From Annona cherimola (taxonomy: Eukaryota > Streptophyta > Magnoliopsida > Magnoliales > Annonaceae): a stretch of 64,000 bases of DNA. The position numbers and the translations under genes were made by a program. The number at the start of each line of letters is the position of its first letter. Position 1 is the stretch's first letter. Of the stretch, positions 21,011 to 33,300 are shown piece after piece. Under the pieces are notes generated by a model. It was not told where the DNA came from, made no database searches, and saw only the letters and a program-made list of their open reading frames with translations. Where the stretch lies: assembly GCA_030490835.1 (NCBI GenBank), contig CM059971.1, positions 41,836,012 to 41,900,011 on the forward strand, written 5' to 3'.

Positions 21011-23511
21011 TGTGAAACCTAGACCATATACGCGTCGTTTTGGGTCGCAAACCCTAGATTCTTTGTAATTATTTTTATGATGAATCAAAATTTATGAATT
21101 ATATTGATGGATATGTGTATTGGAGATAAAAATAATGCAATTAAGAAATTAACCCACGTGAATGTGCATGTGAATAGTAACCAGGGATTATGACACGTGA
21201 TTAAGAGTTAATCACTTGGATTAACCTAATCACAAAAAGACGAAAAGAAGATTTAATCACTACAGGACGAAATAGCAATTCTTTTTTATATTTTAATTTT
21301 GAATTTTAGTGAAAAATTAAAGAAAAATTCATAATTTGCAATCCGGACGTCAGATTTAGATGAAATTTTTTATGGATGGTTAAAATTTCATGATGAACAT
21401 GATGAATGTGTTAAGATGTGATGAAAATTACAAATTAAGGGCCAAGATGGAACGTCAATTTGGGATAGAAAAAGTAGCTTATCTTTTCATTTAATTCCAT
21501 TTAACTTTTATTAAATATAAATAATTAAAAAATAAAAAAATAAATGAAAGAGCAGCTATGGAAGGGGCGTGGAAGGGGGTGTGTGGATATTTGACCAAAA
21601 AAATCAATGGTTTAAATTCATTATCATCATAAAACAAGGGCTAGGATTTAGTTAGTTTAAAATAAATAATTTTAATAAATAAAAAAATCAAGAAAAATAG
21701 GGCTGCATAGGGTGGGTGTGAGCAGGCCTAGGGTGGGCTGCTCTTTGCTCAATGCACCTTTTTGAAATTAAAAAAATACATTTACAATTTAATACCTCAA
21801 GCAAGGGGGTAAATTCCAATTTGATGAAAAATCAAACCCTATAAATAGGGAGCAGGGGTGGACGTCCAAGAGCACATTCACCCAGCTCTAACTAGAGCAA
21901 ATTCCATCTCCCAAACCCTCCCACATGTCCAAGGAAAGAAGAGGAGAAAGTTAGAGAGAGAAAGTGTGAGAAAATGAGAGATATCTCCACTTCGGGTAAG
22001 TGATTTCTATCCAAATTTCTTTTGGATGTTAAGTAGGGTAAAACCATGCTTAGATAATGCCTAAGCATGAGAAAATAAGTATAGTTATAATGCTTAATCG
22101 GAATTATACCAAAACATCAAAAACTTGGAGCAAAGATAGAGCATTCGGGAAGATAACATATGATATGTGTAAATAATGCTCCAAAATTGATAAATGATAA
22201 TTTGGGATGAATGAATATGATGTTTGAATGATGATATATTAATTACATGATTTTTTGAATTAAGAATTATGCTTAAGTGAATTTATGTTGATTTTTAGTA
22301 TATGGAGGAAATGATTTATTTAGCCAAGTTAATGATGATAAATTCAAATTTTATAAATTTTCTCATGATATACCAAGCATAAGCTATGTCATGGTATTTT
22401 TTATTTTTGGAAAAAATGTCAATTTTTGGAACTCATGAACAGTAACCCACGTTACTGTGAACAATAACCTCAGATGAACAGTAATCTGCTACAGTGATTG
22501 CTACAGCAATTATGAACAGTAAACAAGCGTGATTTTGAAGAAAATTTGAGATTAATATTTAAATATAAGGATGAAATTTTTGAAGAACCTATGGATAAAG
22601 ATATTCGTATAAAGAAGTAATGCTCAAATATTATAAAGCATGCATGGGAAGCAGCTTGAATAAAATAAATGAAATATCCTTTTTTCTTGAATAGAAAAAG
22701 GAAAAGAAAAAGTCGTTGACACCACCTGAGGAGGTAAGCAAGTTATATATTTTGCAAAATTATTTCCAAAATGCTTGAAATTGTTTGTAAATTGTTTTAT
22801 GAAATTTTTTTAAGGCTAGCCATACCTATAACTTCTTTACATGAACTGAAGTACGTTTGTTAAATTATTTATTAAATGCTTTTTATGAAATTATTTATGA
22901 TTTACACGAAGAATAGTCCATAGTTGAGGTAGTAAGTGGACCGGATGTCCCTCTCACTATAGCCAAGTCGCTTATATAGGCCCAGGCCGGCGGCAACCTC
23001 CCTGAGATGGGAGCATGTATGGGATGGGCACCTAGCTAGCGTCACATCTAAAGGAATGTCATGAATGCTATGAATGCATTGCATTTGCATATTATGAAAT
23101 GCATGAAAATGATTGAAAAATTATGTATGGCTTGCTTACTGAGTATTATTACTCACTCATGCTTTTTCAACAACAGACAGAAAATGATGATGAAGGCAGC
23201 ATGCAAAATGATATGCAGTTTTTGATATATATGTTGTATATGTAAATTTTATGTAAAGACAATGATGAAAATTTGGAAATGAAAAATATCTTTTCAATGA
23301 TGATGTTTATGAACAGACTTTGATTTTAACTATGATATGTGAAATATATTTCAAGTTGAATGAATGGTGGCAATTTTCTATGTATTGATGTTATACTTAA
23401 AAAAAATAAAAAATTCTGCCGTGTGATTAGGGCAACAATCCTGAGTCACGTTTACTAATCAAAAACGGTCCCGGAGTAAGGCTTCTAGGTACCCTGGTTC
23501 GAGGCGCCACA
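21011..23511 (+). mobile_element. 3' LTR of outer Tekay-like chromovirus (complete)
   Basis: 2501 bp from TGTGAAAC to GGCGCCACA. A TATA box (TATAAATA, 21840-21847) marks the end of U3. GGGTAAGTG at 21994-22002 looks like a splice donor in the leader. TGAACAGTAA-type words recur at 22436-22525. The variable module lies between GAGGTAAGCAAG at ~22730 and the complementary GCTTGCTTAC at ~23132. GAAAG at 23512-23516 is the likely target duplication, but its partner lies left of the window. Confidence 0.92.
21840..21847 (+). promoter_or_regulatory. LTR TATA box
   Basis: TATAAATA about 830 bp into the LTR, just after a T/A-rich U3. The same position in antisense family-A LTRs reads CTATTTATAG (near 3970, 38982 and 46967). 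Confidence 0.65.
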
Positions 23512-25934
23512 GAAAGAAAAAGGAAAAGATATTTGATTTATGGAAAAAGATTAATTTTTCTATGTCATGATATTTAAATATAAACAATGATTTGGACATA
23601 GTCTATATTTTTTGAAATGATATTCGAAATGTTTTCATTTTCTTTAGATAAGGAAATATGATGAGAATATTTTGAAAAATATTTATACGGATATTGTTTA
23701 ATGAGATTTAAGGATGACCAACCCAATAAGTGATTTCATAAAATGATTTGCTTCCGGGTTGCTAAAATGGCATACAAAAGACTATGCAAGCCCCTTTTTA
23801 TGTAAAAAGGGCACAATAGATATGTGGACAAGAATTTGACCTTGACGTGGATGAGAAGGGGATGATATTATTGTATAGCGTTTGTAAGCAAAAGGTCTTG
23901 AAATGGAAACCAAGAAAAGGCTAGGAAAAATATATGATTTAATCTTGAAAATCCAAAAGTTTTGAAGTTCTTTTATAATAAGAATTTTTATTGTTTTCCC
24001 AAACATCTCAAATATTTATCAAAATATTTCACTCAAAATGGTTCTAAAATAATTTAAGGAAGGTCATCCGAAAATTAAATTTCAAATGACAACTTGTTTA
24101 AAGTGGGTGCACTCGCTTTACAAGTTGACATGGACTGCGGTCTGTGATGTTCTTTTTTAAAATGATTTTTAAAATACAGACCTCGGTCTGTGACGTTTTT
24201 AAAGGATGGATGCAGACTGCGGTCTGTGATCCCGATTTAAAAGGACACGGGCTGCGGTCTGTGATCCAGATTTAAAAGGACACGGGCTACGGTCTGTGAT
24301 ACTTTAAACCACACGGACTATGGTCTATGATAAATATGTATAGTGCATCAGTACAATGAATAAGCCGGTTGTAGAGAACGATCGGAGATGGACCAGGGCC
24401 CACTCTACATAAGGCCAAGTTGCTAAGGGATGACAAGAGGTCAGCGACGCCCTCCCTGAGATGGGAGAAGGATGAAGAAACAACCGCCTCGTTAATGTGT
24501 TCTTAAGGATTCTCTTCCAAAAGGTAGCATGATCACTTGCTAAGTGTCACTATTGAATGGGGAGAAATGCATTTACTTATGTTTTGCTTTTGAAAAGCCC
24601 AAAGATTGGAACATAAAAGCATTTTTACGAAAAGTTATCTTAAAGGGATTTTTATAAAATGATTACCCTAAAAATGGGGTGTTTTACACAAAAGTGTAAA
24701 TAACAATGATGAAAGGAAATGTTTTCTATGCAAATGCTTTTAAGAAAATGGATTATGTAATTTATGTCTTGTTTGCTATAAACAAGCCCCAAGACGGGCA
24801 ATATGAAAAAGATTTCTGTCAAACTTGTTTTTGGACATAAGAATGTTCATTGCCAAATGGCTTAAATAAAAAGCATTTTTGGACATAAGAATGTCCTTTG
24901 CGAAAGAGTTTATGAGAAATGTGTTTTAGGACATATGAATGTCCATTGCCAAAGAAAGTTATGTCAAAAATATTTTGGAACATTAAATGTCCCTTGGCTA
25001 AAGGAATTTATGATGAAAAATATTTTTTGGACATAAAAAATGTCTCTTGCCGAAAAAGGCGCATGTGATTGATGTTTTAGGATATGAGAATGTCCTTCTC
25101 TAAAAAGGATTTATGAGAAAAATATTTTGGACGTAAAACATCCACTAGTAAAAGATGATTTTATGTAAATGTCTTGGAACATTGGAAATGTTCACACAAG
25201 ACCAAAGAAAATTAATTAAGAGGGTAAAACGCATATGTTTTGCCTTAACAAGCCCAGAAGTGGCTTGTAAATGATTTTATGAATCTTTTATGTAAATGTT
25301 CAAGGACATAAAATTGCCCTTGTGAATAAAGGATTTCATGACAATGTTTTAGGGTATATAAATGTCCTCAAGTAAAAAGGTATTCAAGATGTTTATGGAA
25401 AAAAGTTTTCAAGCAAGTCTTGCCCTAATGATAAAATGCTTGCTTACTGATTTATCGCTCACGTTTTGTTTTCCCAAACCTTAGACAGATACTGGGAAAT
25501 TCAGGAGGTTGCGAACTTAAGCAGGTGAAGGTACGTGATGATAGTCATGTGGGATATAAGGAATGTGATAGCATGAATAAAGTTTTAAGGTATGTTGATG
25601 TATATGTGAACTTATTTTGAGTTTTCAGTTCCATGTAATCCAATGATTGAATGTATGTATGTATGGATGTAAAATGACAGGATTAAGTTAAGAAGACTTT
25701 TATTGTAGAAAAACATGATGAGATATTATGAATAATATATGTAATTTATTACAAGTGTATCACTGCTTGTATGATGAATGATGTAGAATGTAAAGAAATG
25801 AATGATGATAGAAAAAAATTTGGACGAGATCCAAGTAAGAACCCGCCGCGTGATCAGGGAAACAATCCTTATTCACATTTACTAATCGATAGATCTTGAG
25901 ATAAGGATGTGACGTCTCGGGTTGGGGCGCCACA
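23512..25934 (+). mobile_element. LTR of family B, 3' part, cut by the outer chromovirus
   Basis: Homologous by eye to the complement of 30368 to ~32760 (solo LTR). It ends GGCGCCACA at 25934. The rest of the LTR lies beyond the chromovirus inserted at 23511. It contains CAGAC/GTCTG dyads at ~24130-24330 and a long series of GGACAT/ATGTCC palindromes at ~24835-25360. No genes. I cannot tell whether it is a solo LTR or the 3' LTR of a full element. Confidence 0.8.
24130..24340. repeat. Dyad repeats CAGAC/GTCTG
   Basis: Six spaced copies of a ~16-nt word ending (G/C)GGTCTGTGA(T/C). The copies at 24176-24191 (ACAGACC, TC, GGTCTGT) and 24213-24226 (CAGAC, four bases, GTCTG) are complementary within themselves. 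The same series is seen reversed at ~31980-32140 and ~54780-54945. Confidence 0.7.
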
Positions 25935-26734
25935 ACTTACGACATGGATGTAAAGGATTTTATGATCATGTCTTTGAACTAAATTTCCTTTAGATGGATG
26001 GTTAGGATGAATTGATATCTAACTATAATGTATTGGTTCTTCAAATTTCTGTAATGAATATTTAACTTTCATATGATTGTGTTGTGATTTACCCTTGCAT
26101 ATGTGGTTTAATGCTTTTTACAAGATTAGCTACCTTGTAAGATGATTTAATTGCATGAGTAATCCTTGGAAAAGGAAAATCTCTGCTAGAGCCATGTGTA
26201 GGGCATAGGTTTCCTTTTGTTAAGGGGAGTTGTTCAATGGATAGGAATATACTGTTAAACCCTATGTAGTCAATGAACAAGTTATGAACTTATCAATTCT
26301 ACTTTATTTGATGGCATGGGAACATAGCAATTGAATAAGGTGTAATTAGCTTTATATGCGTTGGAATACATATATAAAGATTATTGAACTTGGACTAGTA
26401 AATCCCTGCACAATCTAATGAAAAGGAACCAATGCGATATAGTTTAAATTTAAGGATTTCAAACTATCCATCTGTCATCCCTAATTGATAACTCATTTCT
26501 AGTATTCCAGTTATTCCGCAAACTCTTTTCTATTTTCTTTTTGCGTTTGATAGTTTTAGTTTTAAGTTCAAAACCTAAAATTTTCTACTCACCGAAAGCA
26601 ATTAAACTGATTAATAATCCTAGTTAAATAAATTCCTCATGGGAACGATACTCTATTCACTCTTTATTACTTGATTTGCCACGTATACTTGCGTTAAAAG
26701 TGAGCAATTTAATAAACATATACGCAGCTCGTCA
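25935..26734 (+). mobile_element. 5' LTR of Athila-like copy 2, 3' part
   Basis: Ends CTCGTCA at 26734, six bases before a tRNA-Asp-type PBS. It carries the Athila-like terminal words CATGGGAACGATACTC and ACTTGCGTTAAAAGTG. Its left boundary is the family-B LTR that ends at 25934, so the first part of this LTR is outside the window or lost. ACTTA (25935-25939) may be one copy of the target duplication. Confidence 0.78.
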
Positions 26735-26740
26735 AGTTTT

Positions 26741-26758
26741 TGGTGCCGTTGCCGGGGA
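26741..26758 (+). promoter_or_regulatory. Primer-binding site, tRNA-Asp type, one change
   Basis: TGGTGCCGTTGCCGGGGA; copy 1 has TGGCGCC. The C-to-T change would still allow a G-U pair with the tRNA. Confidence 0.9.
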
Positions 26759-26899
26759 ATTGGTTCAACTAATTATTGTTAGTTTTATTGCTTTCTTGTA
26801 CAATTTTGTAGATATAGTCCATTTTCATAATTTCTTTTAGTTTAGAATTTTTTCGCTAGTTTCAATTGAATTGGTTTTTGCAAGGACGATTGTTTTTGC

Positions 26900-28535
26900 A
26901 TGCACCGAGGCAGGGCCGAAAAGGATATCATTATTCCTTTTGATTCGGAATCCAAAAGAACTTATCTGAGAAGGCGTCGCAAGAGCAGGGAAGCTAGGAG
27001 CCAACAGCATATCATGGAGCGCATTGAGAATCAGGACGAGAACATTCACGTAAACCAACAGGGAAACCAAAGGGTTGAGGTTCCATTCATCCACCACAAG
27101 ACGATTTGGACCAACCTATTCGGGATCTCATTGCGCGGGGACAAAATGTAGTTCAGACTAGCATTGCACCTCCTCCTATCGACACCAACAACTTTGAGAT
27201 CAAACCGGTGGTTTCCAAATGCTCCAGTCCATTGGGCAGTTTGGAGGTTTGTCTTCTTAAGATCCACACCGCCATCTATGGAATTTTATGCAGATCATGA
27301 ACACGTTCAAGTAGAATGGAGTCTCCGACGAAGCAATGCGGCTACGAACCTTCCCATTTTCACTGAGGGATAGAGCTTCGGAGTGGCTGGATTCTCTGCC
27401 CCCAAACTCTGTCAATACGTGGAATGACTTGGCTCAGAAATTCCTAGAGAAATATTTCCCGCTCGCCAAGTTAGCCAAGCTCAAAATGGACATAGTCTCA
27501 TTCAAACAACACGGAGAAGAGACTCTATCAGAGGCGTGGGATCGGTTCAAAGACCTGCTCCGGAAGTGCCTACATCATGGAATTCAGCCGTGGGTTCAAA
27601 TTCAAAATTTCTACAAGGGTCTCCAAGATTCCACCCGTCATATGGTGAATTCTTCGTCAAATGGTTCCATGCTGAAGAAAAGCTACCGAGAATCATACGC
27701 CCTGCTTGAAAATATGGCAGCCAACACCTATCAACTGCCATCTAATAGATGCCGAAGTGGGGGTCTACTCCAACTAGATGTGGTTTCATCGATAAAGACC
27801 CACATCGACGTCTATCTAGGCAGATCTAGAACCTATCCAGCCCTGCTAACGTCAATGCAGTAGGGGCGTCTACACCACAGCAGCCGTCAGCAGCAGATAT
27901 TTGCACGTGGTGTGGAGAATTCGGCCATCCCAGTGATCAATGTGCCTCCAATCCGAAGTCCATTAATTACGTGAGAAATTTTTAGAGAAATCCAACAAAT
28001 CCATATGCAAACAACTACAACCCAGGCTGGAGGAATCATCCCAATTTCTCATGGAACAACTAGACAAGGTTGAATCAGCCACCGAGATTCTCACAGCAGC
28101 CATCACAACAACAACCAGCAAGACCAATTCAATTCAATCCACCATCACGAGAAGAGAAGAAATCTGATCTGAAAAACCTTTTTATGCAATTCATGCAATC
28201 CCAAATCATGACAAACAGGCCCTAAACAACCGGCCTCAAGGTGCACTGCACAGCAATACAGAGAAAATCCGAAAGGAAAAGGCAAAAAGCATGTGCAAGC
28301 AGTCACATTGCATAGTGGAAAGTAGTTACCCGACACAATTCCACCAGAAGCGGTAACTGAACCCACTAGTCCTCTAATTCAGCAGTCACAGGAGACAGTG
28401 GAACCAGATATTACCCAAAAGCAACCGGACGCCGAAATTTTCACAAATCAAAGGTCACCTCCTCCATTTCCTTAGAGATTCGCAAAGAACAAAAAAGAGG
28501 GCTAGTTCAAGAAATTTTTGGAGGTACTAAAATAG
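26900..28535 (+). pseudogene. gag: Athila-like copy 2 gag
   Basis: The basic N-terminus (ESKRTYLRRRRKSREARS) starts at 26900. A frameshift near 27095 moves the frame to 27106, and another break with lost sequence follows near 27290. The capsid domain is clear in 27336-27863 (LRDRASEWLDSLPP, then FLEKYFP, ETLSEAWDRFKDLLRKCLHHG and NGSMLKKSY). An intact knuckle CTWCGEFGHPSDQC lies at 27902-27943. The conserved GWRNHPNFSW word is readable at ~28027-28060, where copy 1 has a stop. Gln- and Pro-rich linker with several stops runs to ~28535. Confidence 0.85.
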
Positions 28536-29100
28536 CTACATATCAACATACCTCTTGTCGAAGCCTTGGAACAAATGCCGAGTTATGCTAAATTCATGAA
28601 AGACATTCTGTAAAAAAAAGGCAGTTGATGAAATTCGAAACGGTGGCATTAACAGAAGAAACAAGTGCTATGGTATAGAGCAAGCTGCCTCCTAAGCTCG
28701 AGGATCCAGGGAGTTTCACTATCCCATGCACAATCGGAAATCAATACTTCGGGAGAGCTCTATGCGACTTGAGAGCCAGCATTAATCTCATGCCTAAGTC
28801 GATTTTCAGAAAATTAGGCATCGGGGAAGCTCGACCTACAACAGTAATGCTACAACTGGCGGACCAGTCCATGACATATCTGGAGGGCATCATTGAGGAT
28901 GTTCTTGTCAAGGTGGACAAGTTCATCTTTCCTGCAGATTTTATTATCCTGATTATGAAGAAGACTGGGACGTGCCAATCATTGTAGGTCGACCTTTCCT
29001 TGCAACAGGCAAGGCTATCATTGACGTACAATCTGGAAAGCTAACCATGCGGGTTCAGACTGAACATGTTACTTTTAACGTGTTCAAAGTGATGTAGCTA
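28536..29100 (+). pseudogene. pro: Athila-like copy 2 aspartic protease
   Basis: The frame 28769-28987 and its upstream part carry the protease core. The active-site word is DLRAS where D-x-G-A is expected, a GGA to AGA change, so the catalytic loop is lost here too, by a different base from copy 1. LQLADQS and VGRPFLATG words follow after a frameshift near 28965. Confidence 0.82.
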
Positions 29101-30367
29101 CCAAATGATCTAGATGAATGTCTAATGATCGACATGGTGGATTCAGCGGTTCAAGCTGAATTCCAAGTCTCAGCTTTCAAAGACGTCCTGGAAGCATCGC
29201 TGGTGGGAGAAATCAGTGAATCTGTCGACGATTAGGTAGAGATGATATGCTACCTACCACAATCTTCGACTTTTTTCATAATACCCGCAAAAATTTGAAT
29301 CGCTGGAGCTCAAACTAGAATCTTTTAAACTGTTGAAGCCGTCGATCGAAGAGTCACCTGTTCTGGAACTGAAACCCTTGCCCAAGCACCTCAAATATGC
29401 CTACCTGGGAGCAGAATTCTCACTCTCGGTGATTATTTCTTCTGCATTGGATCCCGTGCAAGAAGAAAAACTGCTTAGAGTGCTCAGAAATCACAAAAAG
29501 GCCATAGGATGGACCGTCGACGACATCAGAGGCATCAACCCGTCCTTTTGCATGCATAAAATTCAAGTGGAGGAGAATTTCAGGCCATCTATTGAAGCGC
29601 AGAGAAGGTTGTACCCAATCACGAAAGAAGTGATCAAAAAGGAGATTATCAAATGGCTAGATGCAGGCGTTATTATCCAATCTCTAGCAGCACTTGGGTC
29701 AGCCCGGTGTAGTACGTCCCGAAGAAAGGTGGTATGATGGTCGTCTCCAATGAGAACAACGTATTGATTCCAACCAGGACAGTCACTGGTTGGAGAGTTT
29801 GTCTGGACTATCGCAAACTGAACAAAGCTACCCGAAAGGATCACTTTTTCAGTCCTATCCATTGATTAGATGCTGGATAGGTTGGCAAGGCAGGAATTCT
29901 ATTACCTTCTGGATGGCTATTCAGGGCACCATCAGATAATGATAGCACCAGAGGACCAAGAGAAGACTACAATCACATGTCCATATGGCACGTTCGCATT
30001 CAGGTGAATGCCATTTGGCCTATGCAATGCCCCAACAACATTCTAGCGTTGTATGATGGCCCTTTTCACTGACATGGTGGAAGACTTCTTGGAGGTATTC
30101 ATGGACGATTTCTCGGTATTCAGGAATTCCTATGACGAATGTCTGGCCAACTTATCAAAGATGCTCCAGCGTTGTGAGGATACAAACTTGGTTCTCAATT
30201 GGGAAAAGTGTCACTTTATGGTACAGGAGGGCATCGTACTTGGTCACCGGGTCTCCAAACAAGGAATTGAAGTGGACAAAGCTAAAATCGAGACGATCGA
30301 GAAATTGCCTCCACCCACCTCAGTTAAAGGCATTCGCAGTTTTCTAGGACATGCGGGGTTCTACAGG
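29101..30367 (+). pseudogene. RT: Athila-like copy 2 reverse transcriptase, cut by a solo LTR
   Basis: The linker and RT start are open in 29333-29737 (LKPLPKHLKYAYLG, then KEVIKKEIIKWLDAGVI). A frameshift near 29680, a stop and further shifts between 29740 and 30050 disrupt the palm. The catalytic loop FMDDFSVF is intact near 30097-30120. The thumb runs to GHAGFYR and is interrupted at 30368. Removal of the LTR and one ACAGG copy rejoins the frame at 36175. Confidence 0.86.
30363..30367. repeat. Target-site duplication ACAGG (left copy)
   Basis: Pairs with ACAGG at 36170-36174. Confidence 0.92.
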
Positions 30368-33300
30368 TTTGGCGCTCCAAACCGAGACATCGCGTCCTTA
30401 CCTCAAGACCTTATTGATTGGTAAATGTGAATTAGGATTGTTGCCCTGATCACGCGGCGGGTTCTTAATTAGAACTCGTCCAAATTTTTTTTTCTAATTC
30501 ATTCATTTCATCTATCATCATTCATTTTATTCCACACTACATCTTTCATCGTACAAGCACCATTACGCCTGTAATAAAATTTCATAATGCTTTCATAGCA
30601 TTCATCATGCTTTTCTATAATAACATTTACATTTCATACATACATCCATACAAGCATTGGATCACATAGAACTTATAATTCTACATAAGTTCATATATAC
30701 ATTCACATACCTTGAATCTTTAACCAGGTTATCACATTCCATTCTTTATAGCCCACATGGCTACCATCACGTACCTTTCCTGTGTTGCTTAAATTTGCAT
30801 CCTCTTGAGTTTCCCAGTACCTGTCGAAGGTTTGGAAAAATAAAACGTGAGTGGCAACTCAGTAAGCAAGCATTTTATCGTTAGTGCAAGACTTCCTTGA
30901 AAATCTTTTTCATAAACATCTTGAACACCTTTTTCCTGAGGACATTTATATGTCCCAAAACATTATCATGAAATCCTTTGTTCATGAGGACAATTCTATG
31001 TCCTTGGACATTTTCATAAAACATTCATTTTTAAAATTACTTACAAGCCACGTCCGAGCTTCTTAAAGCGAACCATACATGTTTTACCCTTTATAATTAA
31101 TTCCTTTTTGTCTTGAGTGAACATTTTTAATGTTCCAAGACCTTTACATAAAACCATCTTTTGTCAGTGGACGTTTTACGTCCAAAACATTTTTCTCATA
31201 AATTCTTTGGCAAATGAGGACATTCTCATGTCCTATAACATCATTTACATAAGCCTTTCTCAACAAAGGACATTTTTATGCCCAAAAATATTTTTCATCA
31301 TAAAATCCTTTAGCCAAGAGACATTTAATGTCTCAAAATATTTTTCACATAGCTTCCTTTGGCAATGGACATTCATATGTCCTAAAATACCTTTCATTAA
31401 AACACTTTGGCATTGGACATTCTCATGTCCATAAACACTTTTTATTTAGGCTCTTTAATAATGGACATTCTTATGTCCAAAAACAAGTTTGACATAAATT
31501 CTTTTCATAATCCCCGTCTTGGGGCTAGTTTATAACAAATAAAGCATATAAGATACATAAATCATTTCCATAAATGCATTTGCATGAAAATATTTCCTTT
31601 CATTCCTGTTATTTACACTTTTGTGTAAAACACCCTATTTTTAGGGTAACCATTTCATAAAAATCCTTTTAGGATAATTTTTCTTAAAAATGCTTTCATG
31701 TCCCAATCTTTGGGCTTTTCAAAAAAAAACATAAGAAAATGCATTTCTCTCCATCCAGTAGTGAGACTTAGCAAGTAATCATGCTACCTTTTGGAAGAGA
31801 ATCCTTAACAGCACGTTAGCCAGGCGGCTGTTCCTTTATCCTGCTCTCATCTCAAGGAGGGCACCGTTGGCACTCCTACAATCCCTTAGTGGCCATATGT
31901 AGAGTGGGCCTTGGTCATCCCAACCGTGCTCTACAACCGGCCTATTCTACGTACTGGTGCACCATACATCATCATGATGGACTACAATCTGTTTGGTTTA
32001 AAGTATTATAGATCGCAACCCGTGTCCTTTAAAACTAGGATCACAAACCTCAGTCTACATCCATAACTTAAGAACATCACAGACCGAAGTTTGTGTCTTT
32101 AAAAAATTATTTTCAAAAACACATCACAGATCGCAGTCCGTGTCAACATGTAAAGCGAACGCACCCACTTTAAACAAGTTGTCATTTGAAATATAATTTT
32201 AGGATGACCTTCCTTTAATTCTTTCGAAAATATTTTGAGTAAAACAAAACATTTGAAATGTTTGAAAAATAATACATCTAAGAATCCTTATAAAAGAATT
32301 TCAAGACCTTTGAATTTTCAAAATTAAACTATATATTTTCTAACATTTTCTTGGTTTCCATTTTGGGGCCTTTTGCTCACAAAAGTTATGCAATTATGCT
32401 ACCCCTTCTCAACCACCCTAATAATCAAATTATTGTCCACTTATCTATTTTACCATTTTTACATAAGGGGCTTGCATAATCTTTTGCATACCATTTAGCA
32501 ACCCAAAATCAAACCATTTTATGCAATCAACATAGGAGGTTGGTCATCCTTAAATCCCCTTCAACAACATTCGTATAAATATTTTTTTAAGATATTTTCA
32601 ACATAGATTTCCTTATCTAAAGGAAATCAAAACTTTTTGAATATCATTTCAAAACATATGGACTATGTCCAAATCATTATTTATTATTTAATTATCATGA
32701 CCTAGCAAAATAAATATTTTTCAGAAATCAATTCCCTTTTTTCTTTTACTCTCATAAACATAATTGTTTATCACAAATTATGGTAGAAATAACTCAAAAC
32801 TTATTTACAAAAAATACTTTGTGAAAAAGGGTAAAATTCCATTTTTCTTATACAATACTTTTGAAACAACATCATAAAAAACTTGCTTGCCTATAAGCAA
32901 ATTCTTAAAAACCATTGACATAAAACGTGAAATCCTTTGAAAATATTATCGTGGAGAACTTGCTTACTCATAAGCAAATTTCTTAATCCATTAACATAAA
33001 GCATTGCCAATCCAAGGCAACACTTGTGATAAATTCTTTATCTTAAAATCGTTGCTTGCTTCCCATGAAGCAAACCTTAAGGCTTTTCGTTAAAGCCATC
33101 ATTTTTCAAAACTTGTGGCTTTACAATAAAACCATCATTTTTCAAAACTTGTGCTTGCCCATTCATCAACACATAATCATAAACATTTCATTCACATATC
33201 ATCATATAGAAAGAAAACATTATTTTATAAAGTTCGCTTGCTTACCTGAGATCGCCATAATCCCTTTCTTCCATTCTTTTCCTTGCCTTTGCCTAGATAA

